64,000 bases of DNA. It comes from Hysterangium stoloniferum (lineage: Eukaryota; Basidiomycota; Agaricomycetes; Hysterangiales; Hysterangiaceae). The DNA lies in assembly GCA_015178975.1 (NCBI GenBank), contig WHVD01000039.1, positions 62,001 through 126,000 on the forward strand, read 5' to 3'. A program made the translations under genes and the position numbers. The notes below the pieces were generated by a model, which worked only from the letters and a program-made list of their open reading frames with translations, was not told where the DNA came from and did no database searches. Below, in pieces: positions 20,574-33,109 of this stretch; positions within the stretch are counted from its first letter, which is position 1, and each line of letters starts with the position of its first letter.

Positions 20574-23500
20574 TCAAATGTTCATGTCAATGTCCACATC
20601 GATGTCCGCGTCCGCGTTGGTATGTACTTCTGCTTCTGCTTCCGCTTCTTCGTCGACGTCGACGTCTGCATCGTCCACGTGTGCTTCTTCTTCTACGTCT
20701 GCGTCGGCCCCGTCCGCATCTTGCTCGTCGCCATCGGCCCCGTCAACATCTGCTTCCTCTGCATCCGGCTCGTCGACATCTTCGCCTTCTGCATCGCCTT
20801 CCTCGTCTGCGGTACCTAGTTGGGACTGGGACTGGGCTTGCGAGTGCGACTGGGACGGTGAGGCGTGCAACGCAACAGCAGCCTTCGTTTTGGGTCTAGC
20901 CTTGGACTTGGACTTGACCTTGGGAGAGGATGGTGTGATGATGGTTTTGAAGGACGTGGATGATGATGATGATGTCCCCGGAGCTGGACCAGCTCGGCTG
21001 TGACCCTCCTTCTCCTTCTCCTTCTCGGTCTCCTTCTCTTTCCCACCACCCATAACGTTAACCATACTCCCCACACCACCCACACCCACACCCGTACCCA
21101 CACCCGCACTCGCACTCGCACCCGCACCCGCACCCGCACTACCACCACCACCACCACCACCAACGCTCGCCAAACTCGGCCCAACACTCCCAAAGCTCGG
21201 CCCACCCGCGACACTCATACTCCCAAAGCTAGCCCCTCCAGCAACACCTCCGCCATTCGCAATCATCGCGGCTCTGCGTTCCCCCGCAGCCTGCGCCTGA
21301 GCCTGCGCGAGCATCGTGGCATTCGCATCTCCCCGCCGTTCCACGCGCTTCATCTTTTTGCGGCATCTGGAGGGAGGGAGCGGTTAACGCCGGTCGTCGA
21401 GAGTTGAAAGATGAAAGATGGAGCAAGGAGAGAAAAAGTAGGACCATACATGAATGGCAATATAACGTGAATTTATATACGGATCCACAAATGAAAAAGA
21501 AAAGAAAAAAAGAACCAAAAACACAAAAAATAAATAAAATAAAAAGATAAAGATACTCACCGATCACAGACCGTGCCCGGCCCTTCTGGCCCCGGCCCCC
21601 ACTTCTCGACACACTTCCCGTCCTTGTACCGCCCAGGCTGCCCACACTGCCTGCACGTCCTCTGCCCCGCCGCGTTCGTCGCAGGGAACCCACCGGGAGG
21701 CAGCCCCGCCGCCGCGAAGAGCGTCGACGCCGACGTGGTCGGTGTGATCAGAGAAAGTGTACTGGAGCCCGAGCCCGCGCCCGCGCCCGCACCTGCGCTT
21801 GCGTTTGCGGCCGAGACGGAGGCTGGGACCGAGAGAGAGGTGGTGCCCGTCACGAGGAGCACAGACGTAGCCGTGGATTTTAGGGCGGAGGTGGGTGTCG
21901 GCGTCGGCGTCGGCGTTTGAGTTTGCGATTGAGATTGGGATTGGGATAATGTTGCCAAGGGGAGAGCTAGGGGAAGCGAGAGTGTTTGCGGTTGGTGAGA
22001 AGGGGACACGGATGACGACGATGACGTGAATGATTTTTTCGACGCGGTGGTGGTGGCTGCGGTGGCATGTTCGAAGGAAAGCAGGGGCTTCATCCCTGAT
22101 CCCGGCTCCTGGAACGACTTGACATTTGCACCTGTCCCAGACCCAGACCCAAGGGATATATGGTGCTGCACTGGTCCGGATGTCGCCGATCCTCCCGCTC
22201 CTCCAGAATTATTCACAGTCCCTCTCAGCTCGGACCCCGTGCCCTTCCCACCACTTTCACCCGCACCCGCACTCAACGCAGCGACCCTCCCCCGCTTCAG
22301 ACCCACCCCCAGAGCGTCTGAAGAGGAAGACTGATACCCCCTCCCACCACGTCTCCCCGCCCCGGACGCATGACTCGAATGAGAATGCTCGCGGTCGCGG
22401 TCGCGATCACGGTCACGATCACGATCACTTCCTCCACCCCGCTCCCTGTCTCGCTCCCTGTCTCGCTCCCTATCCCGCTCCCTATCCCGCTCCCGCTCCC
22501 TCTCCCGCTCACCCCCACTCCTCTCCTTCTCCCTCTCCCGCTCCCGCTCCCCACCAGCACCAGCCACCTCCAACAGCAAATCATCAATCTCAATACTCGC
22601 ATTGCTCCTCAACTCGTCCTCCTCGCCTTCCGCATCGAGGTCTATATCCGTATAGCTCAGGTGCTGGTGCTGGTGCTGGCCATGGTGCTGGTTCGGGTGG
22701 TACGGGTGTTGACCCGGGACATGCTGCGAGTGCGCATGATTCTGCGTCTGGGAATGCGAGTGGTGCGAGGACGACGACGGGCGGGAGTGGGAATGGGACG
22801 AGGGGCGGGAGGACGACGAGGGGCGGTGTGTGTGTTGTTGGTGCGATTGCGAGGGCGGTCCGCGCGCGCCCGTGTTAGTGTTCGTGTTCGTGTTCGTATT
22901 TTGCGTCTGGGTCGGAAGAAACAGGGACTGCGACTGCGACGGTACAGATATGGCCCCGTGTCCGCCTTGGTGCGGGGATTGGGACCGGGCCTTGACATGC
23001 ACCTGCGAGTGCGGGTGCGACAGCGGGACATGTGCCGACGGGTGCCCGCCGTCCCGAGTTTGCGCATGAGACGGCGATGGATGGCTCCCGCCATGGGGAA
23101 GATACGCAGTACCATGTGCCCCGGCGGTCGAGGGACTTGGATACGGGTGATAGCGCTGCGCGTGCAAGTGCGAGGAGTGTGAGCCAGGGCCTATCAAGTG
23201 ATGGTGACGCTGTGAGAGAGGAGAGAGGGTGGGCGAGTCAGCCAAGCGAATAATGAATGAAATTATAGAGAACAATGATAGAGATAGGGATAGGGATGGG
23301 GATGGGGATGAAAGAAAGACACACCTCATCGCTCGCCACACCATTCCCGTTGAGACTAGCACTCCCCGCTCTCATCCTCTTCGAAGGGGGCAACGACTCC
23401 ATATCTGTATCTGACGTGCGCCGTTGGCGGATGCGGGTGTTCGTGCTCGTCGCACCAGCATTAGGATTAACATTCGAGGTGGCATTCGCCGCATTCAGAT

Positions 23501-24587
23501 TGAGACTGGTGGGCTGCTGCACGGGCGAATAATGGCCCTGGCCCTGCCCCCCGGGGGAGTGCGCTTGCTGATGTACATATGGCACTGGTGTTGAGCCTCG
23601 TCCCGGCCCCGGGCCCGAGCTTGCGCCTGAGCCCGCACCTGAACCTGGCGGCAGAAGTGGGCGAGAGAACGGACGTCGATACTCGCCATCGAGCGGATGC
23701 CCGTTCACGGCAGACGGAGACATCAACGCCGCACTGGAAGAGGAAACGGAGAGACGATGTGCACGGGAGCGAGGGCGGGAGTGCGAGTGGGCGTACGATG
23801 TCGACGGGGCGGGGAGCGGGAGGTTGTTCGAATGGGAATAGGACGAGTGGAGGAATGGGATGGGCGTGGATTCGCTGCGTATTATGCCGTATTGTCGACG
23901 CTCTCTGTCTCTGTCTCGATCTCTGTCTCTGTCTCTGTCTCTATCTCGGTCTCGGTCTCGGTCTCGGTCTCTGTCTCTGTCTCTGTCTCTGTCTCTGTCT
24001 TTTTCCCGCTCCCTGCTCCCAACATCGGCAGCCACACCCCTTTCCACATCCTGCACGATCCTCCTCCTCTCCTCCCCCGCACGGTCCTCAAGCCTGTACC
24101 GCTCCTCCCCCATGCGGTCCTCGAGACGGACGAGGTCGGCCCATGCGTCGAGGATGGCGGATAGACGGGCTTCGGCAGCCGTTGCGCGGGATTCGGCGGC
24201 GAGGAGAGTGGAGAGGGCGAGGGGGTGGATTTTCGGGGGTGGGGTGCCGGATGGGGAGTGGCCTGTTATGCCGGCGCTGGCATTGGGATTGGACGTGGGT
24301 GGACCTGTGGCTGCTGTTGTGCCAGCCGTTGCGGCTGCCGTCGTGGTCGTGGCGGTCGTGGCGGTCGTGGTGTTCGTCGCGGCGAACGGTTCGCTCGGAT
24401 CACCTTCAGAAGGGACGAGTTTCTGCAACAAGGACTCTGCAGCAACAGCACGTTTGGTGACAGCATCGAGGTCGATTTTGAGTCTGTCGAGGTCGGCGAG
24501 TGCGGTGGTGAGGAGAGAGGCTAGGGTGGCAGCGGAGGTTGAGGAGGACGGTATTGGGGACGACGAGAAGGGCTGTTGGGAGGACAT
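20574..24587 (-). CDS. Large low-complexity protein with Cys4 zinc motif, 1234 aa
   Basis: Three exons join in frame: 24587-23325, 23209-21561 and 21366-20574, giving 1234 residues. Intron 1 (115 nt, GTGTGT...ACAG) is phase 0; intron 2 (194 nt, GTGAGT...CCAG) splits an Arg codon inside the zinc motif. The N-terminus has two likely coiled coils (LASLLTTALADLDRLKIDL; AAESRATAAEARLSAILDAW), then Arg-Asp and Arg-Glu repeats, Ser/His-rich and Gln-Ser stretches. A compact motif at about residues 939-985 has C940xxC943, C954 and C969xxC972 followed by RKKMKRVERRG. The tail is acidic (residues about 1150-1234). I recall no named family; the Cys4 motif plus basic patch suggests a nuclear nucleic-acid-binding or regulatory protein, which is inference. 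Confidence 0.8.
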
Positions 24588-24699
24588 GTCGGTGGAGTTG
24601 AGAGTGAGTGATAGTGATAGGCCCGCCTTGGCTATCTACCCTTTACACGAGGATGGGGCGCCGGCAACACGAGGCTGAATCCGAAATCTGAAATCTGAC

Positions 24700-27600
24700 A
24701 AGTTTCGTGTATGTTACGGTACGGTGACCGGCGCCGGCGCCGGCGCGGAGGGGGGGCGGTCACGAAGTGTCACGCAGCTGCGGGTTCGGTACGGGAAGCC
24801 GTAGGTGGAAGCGAGGAACAGGGTGGAACTCAAAGATTAAAATTAAAATAAAGAGAAAATGAACCAATCGCGTTGTCGGCATCGCCGCATCCCGTATGGA
24901 GAGGGTGCTTAATTCGGACTAGTGCGTTGTACGCGGGCGCGCCCGGTTCCCGACCAAGTGACCGAATTGCAAATACAGTGTTAATTTTGTCACGAACGAT
25001 GCGTGCGATGGGTATATGCGCCCCAAGGCTGGGTCCCTCCAGTCAATCGTCTAACGATGATATCGAAATTCTGTGCCTAGCGTATTCCGAAGTTCTCACG
25101 AAACGCTATCCAACCTAGCCCGGTGCTGTCGCGTGACGTGGGGGTCGCCTCAGCCTCAGCCTCCCCACCGCCGGCTTTGATTGCCCTTCCCCATCAACTA
25201 TTTCGCTAGCCGTAATCTGATGCCCATCACCCGACCGACGCCATACATATCCCCATTCCCACGCCTCCATCACCCATGACACATGTTACGTGATCTAGCA
25301 TCTATGGCGCCGCCAAACTGCGCCAGTGGCGCGGTCCACTAGTATCACTTGCGTATGACAGAGAACAAACAGCGACAAACAGCGACAACACCAACCTGTC
25401 AAGAAGCCAAGTCTATTGTCACCCTGTGACAGGTCGGTCGTGAGCGCCAGCCCTGGCCAAGCCTAAGTGTAACCGCACAATCAAGATCAAGTCGTCAAGT
25501 GGCTGTGAGTACTCCATAATGCTTCGACTTCCCATGTTGAAAATAACAAACCTTAAACACTACCCCCAGCAACGTGGGCTCCTGCCCGCCAGTGAGATCG
25601 AGAGCTGTAATCTACAGTTGTAAATCGCACACATGTAAATCGTACAATCCCCTAAGGATGTAAACATCATCATCACCGATCCCATCTACATCGAAAGAAC
25701 GGAACCTATGTTATCCCACTGAATCGTAAATTTGGATCAGTACCAAACTCTGCCATTTATAAACTCAGGTCGCGCTTCAAACACATACCTCGCGCCTTAT
25801 CTTGCACGTGTATTATTATACCATATTGCATCTCGATACCCACAAGCCACACCGAATAGCACTCATCCCCCAAAAGCCGTAATACCGACGTGGATGACGG
25901 CAAGATATGTGGTACCCATGCGTACTAACCCTGCACACTCGCTCGCCCCCGAATTCGAAGATAAACACCACACGTGGCACGCATGTTCCATGCTTTTCTG
26001 CGCACGCCGACCGTGACTGCCAGGCTCGGGGGCACATTGGTGGACCGTTATGACCTATACTGAGATCCCACATCACCACCACAATCACGGGCGCTGGCAC
26101 GCACTCATCTGAAATCACGATCTTGTCAACGTTATCATCAACTCGTAGTAGTGGCCCTAACGTAACGCGCTTCGTGCCCTGCAGCAGTGTGCCTCCCATG
26201 CGGGGTAGCAAGAAGGACCGTAACCAGTTTGGGTAACTACTATGTGCCAACGCTCTCCCGCCCCTGCCCTGCCATCACGGATCACAACCGTCATAATGAC
26301 CCGGTCAGGTCCTACACACTAAGATCTACCTAGCAGCACTGTGACATCTATCACTATCCGCGCACTCCCACAGCCCCGGAGTCCCGCATACCCGGAAGTC
26401 CCGGCGCCAGCGCCGTCCAGAATTCGAAAAGCAGTCGCCCTCTCACACAATCGCCGCCATGAAAGGATAAATTAACTTCCATGGCCACAAAACTCAAACC
26501 GCCGCTAATAAACCTGAAAAAGCGGTCAGTAGTTTACGTTGAAGCCAGGCCAAGTACTACGGTTTGGGACTTTCACTTCGAAGCGCCGCCGCGAACAAAC
26601 GCGAAATAGTCACTCGTTTTGTTTACTCGCAGTTTAGCCTCCCCCAAGTACTACGGTTTGAGAATTCAATTCGATTCGCCACCATGCGCCACAGCGGAAG
26701 CTGCGGTGCCAGTAGCCTGCGCGTCCATAGAAACATCGAAGCTGTAATATCGTAACCAGACGTCCACAGAGAAGGGAAGAAAGCTTCATGACCATGGTTC
26801 CACGAGGGACGCATGTGCATGCCATCAGGAGTGACTGGGCATATGGTCTGAGGCGGGTCTATTACTATAGGGCGTCAGGCCTTTAGTTAGTCGCCAATGG
26901 CGTTTGTTTCGACAGCAGATGGAACAAAGTGAGGCATGGCGCAATGCATCGTGACAGAACGTGATTCCTATTCATGGGAAAAGTCTTGGAGAAAAGGAAA
27001 CGCGGCGAGTCTTGGATCTTGGTCATTGTTGTTCTCTGTCGTTTTGTTATTTTTACTGTGGGCGGCTCGGGATACATGATCACCCGTTGCCTGTGCAATA
27101 AAAAATTGTCGATTCGCAGTGCGCTCCCTCACCGTGAAGTTGTATTGGTACTCACGAATCATTATTACCACCGAAAAAATTAAAGGTGACATATGGTGAA
27201 TCCGACTCCCAGGTCTGTGTTTAGAATGTCAAATACCGACTCAAGTGAGACGTCCACGCATTTAATTCATGTTCGTGCATGCACGCAGACGGATGGATCC
27301 TCCAAAAATGTGAATAAGCACGTTAATACTTCAACAGCGCCCGCTCGCCAGGATTCAATGACTCCGATCTAGGCTAATAGACTAATCTTACGAAGCCCTA
27401 AAACAAAGAACTCCATTTCCGCGATGCCATGCAAAGCCTACCGTTTGAAGTACTACCCGCCGTCCGTCGTCTTCATATGGTATCTAATAAACAGGGCCCG
27501 GAGCGGCGACCCCCGTGTCTTTGCACATATAGGAACGAGGACCGAGAGGCATGAGGGCTCGGCAATCGGCAATCATCGGCACTCTGGAACGAGGTGGTCT

Positions 27601-28780
27601 TGTATGCGGGTCAACCATGTCGGATATATTAAATGAGCATGAGGTGGAGATATATAAATAGAGAGCGCCAGCCCGAGTATCAATGGAAAGGAAGGAGGCA
27701 CGAGAATCCAGCATGCTACTCAGCACACCTCCCATGACATCATATTGCCGCGTCCTTGTTAAATTCATAAGAGTTATTTTATTAATACCGTGATGGGGTT
27801 CAGGTATTCCAATAGATATCATATATCAAGAGAACACTGCGAGCTCTTCATATCACGTCGCTGTTCAGACCGTGCACACAGCATGTTCATCGATTAATGA
27901 ATTGTTTCCTTAGAAGAAAGGCTAGTAAGAACTGGCTTTAACGCACTGGAATGCTTGCTGGCAGAGAAGCTACATAGTTAAACTTCGATGCACACCAATT
28001 GAGAGACTCGGAAAACATTACCCGTCGTCTGCAAATAGTAAATAGCCGGATGATTTCTCGGTTACGTTCAGCGTGGGCCTGTGGCGTCCCGGGACGCCTG
28101 TCATAGCGTTTGAGGTCTTCTATCTAGCTACTCAGCAGCTGTAGATAGGATGAGGCATGCGTCAAAGTTAATTGCCCTAAGTTAACACCGTTTGGCATGT
28201 GGGGTGAAAAGCTAGTGACGAAAGATATTTACATATTTAATTAGATTTATTGACACCTCTTATCACCTAACCAGATGCATTTTTGATCCCCTGTGGCAAT
28301 TATGTGTGAATTGGTTTATAGACGTTGCGCCACATCTCGCCATCTTCCGAAGACTTTGTGCTAGGGGGAGTTCCAGAACGACTTGACGCTTTATCTTATA
28401 ACCTCCAGTAGTGTTCAGAGTGGACGAAGGGTTCCAAGGTCCTGGGTTCAGCTGGACCTCCTTTGATGGCTCTTCTCGTACGTCTGCATATCTGTAACAA
28501 TTTCTGACATGTACTCCTACAAGCTTATAGAAGTAAAGATTTCAAGAGGCGGTAAGCAACGTGGTCAGAGGGTATTTTTGACAGGCTATACTAACACACA
28601 GTCAGTTCATGGTCTGTTAATCTATTTGGCACTTGGTAAGGCACTGATGGCATTCATTTTGTTCTAGCAACCACTTGCATTCTAAAATCAACCCGTATAC
28701 CTTCCCATCATTATTCTACTCATCATGGGATTAAATCGAGGTGCCAAAGGTATGGTTGACCAACCCAAAGCCTCGTGACA
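24700..28780. other. Long intergenic host stretch without a supported gene
   Basis: Scattered short frames (for example 25816-26250, 27484-27822) show no domain or intron pattern that I trust. A GC-rich run of GGCGCC units lies at 24729-24747, upstream of the zinc-motif gene. A 45-bp imperfect direct repeat lies at about 26549-26690. Confidence 0.4.
26549..26690. repeat. Imperfect direct repeat, about 45 bp x 2
   Basis: The phrase ccaagtactacggtttg followed by ga-tt-caattcgaagcgcc-type sequence occurs at about 26549 and again at about 26646, separated by about 50 bp. Function unknown. Confidence 0.55.
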
Positions 28781-28782
28781 TC

Positions 28783-29582
28783 CTATTCATGCCCCATTAA
28801 CCAGGTCGACGCAGTGCCACCCCAGGGAACAACCTCAACGACCAACTCTTTCGAACGGATCCAGTGGAGCTTCTCTGCCTTCACCCGATGAATGCCAATT
28901 TTCCCAAACGCCACCGCTACCTCCCCGTTTCCCCCGCTCGTCTGTCCATTAACATCTGCCCCCGCCACTGGAATTCCCGTCGAACCATTCGTCACCGTCA
29001 ATACCACGGGTTGATTGGCAAGTGCAATGCTTGGTCCCTCAAGCCTCAACGCGCTTGTAAATATATCGCTTGAATACGCAACCGAAAGCGAAAAGAACAT
29101 CGTCGGATGCCTTCACCTCTTCTTGGCAGCCCCCTAGGTTAGTAGCGGTGAGATTGATAAAGATTTTCCAAAAATTATTCCCTGTCGCCAGTTCGCCATG
29201 AATAAAATTGATAAAGAAATCATCACAGGGCTCGAAAAATGCCCTAATACAGTCCTGTCAGCAGAACTACATACCTAGGAAAGACGGACTCACCCATCAA
29301 TACCAAAACCATATATTTTGGCAGCATCATCTAATGCACTGGTGCATGTCGCAACTGGCAACTCATGTGTGCTATTATTTGTTCCATCGCAGTGGTGATT
29401 CCCTCCAGACACGGTCGTAACATTGTGACCTCGGGTGAAAACAGGGCCGTCGAGCAGTGTCTTGTTTTCCCCCTCAATTCGTAGGTTCACCACCACCCAT
29501 GGATTTGGTGTTGGGGTTGCGTCTACATGTGCTAAATTGAACGCGGCGAGGAGCAAAAGGCTACGAGGAAGTGGAAATGCAT
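28783..29582 (-). pseudogene. DUF4430-type secreted protein, decayed duplicate
   Basis: It parallels the intact gene at 30500-31251: same secretory start (ATGCATTTCCACTTCC at 29582), same VVNLRIEGENKT block, same intron with donor after FGIDG (about 29294) and a CTGAC branch-like site, and the same C-terminal NQPVVLTVTNGSTGIPVAGADVNGQTS domain. Compared with its neighbour it lacks one C in the signal-peptide codons (near 29555), so the ATG frame stops early, and it has 10 extra bases before RLEGPSIALANQ (near 29060), which shift the frame again. No in-frame upstream ATG was seen. A tandem duplicate that has become a pseudogene is the simplest reading. Confidence 0.75.
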
Positions 29583-29609
29583 GCTGAACGACGGGGACTG
29601 TCAAGTCAG

Positions 29610-30480
29610 GCCAGTCGACAATACACAGACTTTTAACATAAAGGACTTTAACTATCAGGTTAGGGTATGCCCTCGGCCATGGTGCGTCTCTTGACGCGTA
29701 CGCCTATTTAGGATAGGTCCGCTGATTGTAGGACTCATCGAATTCTAAAGGGTTTTTTTTCTTAATTCGACTCTCCGTAGAGACATCCATCTCAATTTGA
29801 ACCTCATCTACTTGACTTCGGGGGGGGAGCACTCGTGAGATTATACTAGTGATAGAAGCACTGCTTATTACATTCCTGTCAGTTCCCTAGATCAGGATGT
29901 ACAGTGGGGAATAAAATGTTCATTTTGGAGAGCTGATATAATCAAACTGTACATGTCCTCCATACTGAAAACATGCGCTTGGTTGCCCTTGGTTCCATAA
30001 TGTACTCACTCCATCATTAACCTTCGAACCGAACGTTGCAGGGCGTCACCCAATATTATTGAAAATATTTCTCGAAGGTTCGCTTGAGGTAGTCACCAGA
30101 AGACCTTTGAGAAATGTGGACTAAGTCCCCTTAGTTGGGATATTTTCATATGTTTTTGTTGTTTTATTTTATTTTTATTCTTTTTTTTCCGGTAAGTCTG
30201 ACAACTGGCGGTCATTTACCCAGCGCAACGAGGGCTCGTTCAAACCTCGCATGAAAGTCGTCGGGATCCTTCATTGGTATACTATGAATGAAATACCAGT
30301 CACCTTGTGCTGGAAAATATTCTATCAACTTTCCCACCTGAATAGCTAAGGCTCGATCTGCCCAGATCAACGCTGACAATAGAATAGAAACTTAACCTAT
30401 TCAAGTAAAAGCTCCGAAAAAGTTTTAATTATCAGGCTACACCTTCAGGTGTAGCAAAATTTCATGACATCTTATTGTGG
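29610..30480. other. Spacer between the two DUF4430 genes
   Basis: No gene seen. It probably holds the promoter of the decayed copy and the 3' region of the intact one. Confidence 0.4.
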
Positions 30481-30499
30481 GTCTGGTTGAAGCAGTACG

Positions 30500-31251
30500 T
30501 TAAATGACAACGAGAACGGACAACTTGTTTGAACGAATCGAATCAGACTTCTCGGCTTTTACCCCATGAGTGCCGATTTGCCCGAATGTCACCGACACCT
30601 GCCCGTTAGCATCGCTCGTCTGTCCATTAACGTCTGCTCCGGACACCGGACTTCCCGACAAACCATCAGTCACCGTCAACACCACGGGCTGGTTAACATG
30701 TGCGATTTCTTGGCCTGCAAGCTTCAAGAAATGTACTTTCGAAAATGCATCGAAAGCAAAAAGGACATTATCGGCTATCTTCACCTCTTGTTGGCAACCG
30801 CCTACAGGGGTGAACTGGAAATTGAGAAGGATACCCCAGAACTGTGTCGCTGTCTGCGTCTCGCCACCAATGGAAGTGATGAAGAAGTCATCGAACTCGG
30901 CATCAAATGTCCTAATAATCCCCTGTCAGCAATACCACATACTTAGGACGGAGGTACACACCCATCGAAACTAAAACCATGGCTCCTGGCAGCATCATCT
31001 AACGCACTGGTGCATGTCGCACCTGGGAATGCATTTATGCCATTGTTTGTTCCGTCGCAGTGGTGGTTCCCTCCTGATGCAGTAGTAACATTGTGACCCC
31101 GGGTGAAAATAGGGCCTTCGAATATTGTCGTATTTTCCCCCTCAATTCGTAGGTTCACCACCAACTCTGGATTCGGTGTTGGTATTGCATCTGCATGCGC
31201 TACATTAAACGTGGTGAGGAGGCAAAAGGCTACGAGGAAATGGAAATGCAT
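30500..31251 (-). CDS. Secreted DUF4430 domain protein, 233 aa
   Basis: Exon 1 is 31251-30962 and exon 2 is 30911-30500; the 50-nt intron (GTGTGT...TTAG, with GCTGAC branch-like site) restores GGG. The protein starts MHFHFLVAFCLLTTFNVAHA, a clear signal peptide with likely cleavage after AHA or ADA. The DUF4430 part covers about residues 28-150: VVNLRIEGENTTIFEGPI, GGNHHCDGTNN, ATCTSALDDAA, FDDFFITSIGGE, FWGILLNF, VGGCQQEV and NVLFAFDAF. This fold resembles transcobalamin-like/SLBB ligand-binding domains. A C-terminal Ig-like domain (NQPVVLTVTDG, VSGADVNGQT, IGTHGVKAEK) ends at VLVVI. I chose the ATG in MHFHF because the longer frame starts at TTG. Role: secreted or wall-associated, ligand unknown. 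Confidence 0.85.
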
Positions 31252-31259
31252 CCTAAACA

Positions 31260-32130
31260 ACTAGCGTTATTGCGATGGTCAAATGAGACAGCCAAAACTC
31301 CACAAGCTTTTAAAGTGAACGGTTTCGATTACTAAGTGGAAGGTACACCGTCGCACCTCTTCGCACGTCTGCCTATTCAGGCACAGTGAGTACTGCGTAT
31401 GATGCCTTCGGTTAGCCGTCTCGAACACGAAAGCTAGTTCCTCTTTTTTTACTTAGAATTCACGAGACTTTGTGCTATAGTGGCAGGTTAGTCTCCAATA
31501 GTAGTTTTGGTTGGTGGCAACTTAGACATGCTGCCTAAAGGTAGAAGCATTCAAGTTTAGTTGAACTGCGCCGCTTGACTTTAAATTCGGCTGTGCGCGA
31601 TGGTAATTTATTTGTTGATAGAAGCCCTGTTTTCCACGTCCCGTCAATACCAAGAGCATCAAGGACGTGTGCGTGAGTTAACAATGTCTGTATTGGATGG
31701 CGCCAATGTCATCAACCAGTCAATATCCTCACGCAGTAAACGTGCCCTTGGTTTTACAAAATCCAACAGTGGCCGCGTCATTGGGCAGCGAGTTCTGGGA
31801 AAATGCCACACGAGACTGGCAAGGTTTGTGTTATTGCGTGTTTTTTTAAGATTGGTTTATTGAAACCCCCTTTCCTCGAAAGAGAAGAAGTAATCTTTTT
31901 TTTGCACGAAATACAGAGCAATTTCGAGGCGATTTCAAGTTTATAAAGTACACCACCGCAGAGGAATATATCATAATTACTGAAAGCGCTCTATTCCCTT
32001 TATTTGTATTATATTTATGTATATATGAAATTTTTGATGGCCAAACACTACAATTTTACAATAATTTCCCGTCTCGTTCATACACCACAATCGTCAATTT
32101 TGAATCGCACCGTTCCGATCCACCAACGAT
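31260..32130. other. Intergenic, nothing firm
   Basis: It contains the upstream region of the DUF4430 gene (TATA-like TTTAAAAG at about 31300). The plus-strand frame 31600-31863 has no recognisable features. Confidence 0.4.
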
Positions 32131-32136
32131 CAAATA

Positions 32137-33029
32137 TTAGTGACATTTATGCGGCTCCCCATTGGCACACTTGTACTTTTCAGACAGCTCCCTACTGAGT
32201 TTTCCCTTTTCCCGTTTCTCTTCAGGAGTTTTGAGGTATTCCTTTCGAAATTCATTCATCCGACGACGGATATCAGACGACCTCCGTACCGTTGCGAAAA
32301 GGGTTTGTTGATGCGTTGGCATCCATCCCTCTGAGAACCGATTATCTTTGAGCCAGGTTTGTAGGAAGCGTGTGGCAATCTTTTCCTTGCTCTTCTTGCC
32401 AAAGATATCCAAGACAAGTGCCCATTCCCCTCTTGCTATCTCCTGATGCAAGGCATCTAACGGCGAGGCGTCCTCCAACTCCACTCTCCTCTGCACGACA
32501 TGCTCAATCGCGATGGAGTCAGGTTTCAAAAAGTCCTTGAGAAGAACTTGGTTGGTCTCGATGGGGGCAAATTTATGACCGGGGTTGGTGTTAAGATGGA
32601 CAACAGACGCGTCATGTTCGATGCAGTTGTGTCGGGCAAGCTCGTGGAGTGTTATTGGTTTTATCTTGAATCCGAGGTTACCAATGAGGAATAAGCCCCC
32701 ATATACGAGGACCCAGGATAATGGTGCGGAGATTCGGTAAGTATTTGGATGCTGAAGAGCGGTCAGCAAGTCCTGAGGTGTAATATCTCGACCGCTGCGG
32801 GGCCTGGAATCAAGTATTAACTTAGTATGACGAGAGATTGATATCACTTTGCTCACAGATACCCGTGGTTCGCCAGTGCATTTAATGCAGGACATGGTCC
32901 GCGTATATCCCCCTCAGTAGGAGGGTGGAACGCATGGGGGTTCATGCTTGAGTTCATGCCAAGCTTATGCCGGGGGCAACCTGACTCGGAGGTGACCTTG
33001 TCAGTCGAAGTTCTCGCCGAAGAAGACAT
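32137..33029 (-). CDS. Short heme-thiolate peroxygenase (family 2 peroxidase), 279 aa
   Basis: Exon 1 is 33029-32857 and exon 2 is 32803-32137; the 53-nt intron (GTGAGC...CCAG) joins to give NHGYLPRSGRDI. The family inserts oxygen from peroxide using a heme held by a cysteine. Visible hallmarks are the proximal ligand GPCPALNALANHGYLPR (about residues 45-60) and the distal acid motif EHDAS in HNCIEHDASVVHLN. EHD, rather than EGD, places it with the short (CPO/MroUPO-like) group. The C-terminus is Lys/Arg-rich. No signal peptide is seen from the first Met (MSSSARTSTDKV), unlike many secreted members, so it may be intracellular or a further 5' exon exists. A TATA box (CCTATATAAA, 33091-33100) lies about 62 bp upstream, supporting this start. 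Confidence 0.88.
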
Positions 33030-33090
33030 ATAAAAGACTCGTAGCAAGTGCTGGTTTGTGAGGTAAAGAATGTGGAGGTGTGCAGTTGGC

Positions 33091-33100
33091 TTTATATAGG
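33091..33100 (-). promoter_or_regulatory. TATA box of the peroxygenase gene
   Basis: Reads CCTATATAAA on the minus strand, 62 bp before the chosen ATG, a normal distance for a fungal core promoter with a short leader. Confidence 0.55.
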
Positions 33101-33109
33101 TAGAAAGCC

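Noticed and set aside
20816-21407. Long frames rich in Arg/Val or Leu/Thr overlapping the zinc-motif gene
   Set aside because: They are other-frame readings of low-complexity codons of the minus-strand gene; the intron structure and Cys motif fix the true frame.
22126-23182. Plus-strand frames of 250-270 aa
   Set aside because: Shadows of the Arg-Glu/Arg-Asp and Ser/His repeats of the minus-strand exon 2.
24873-27822. Several frames of 60-144 aa
   Set aside because: No domains, no splice pattern, several rely on non-ATG starts; not supported as genes.
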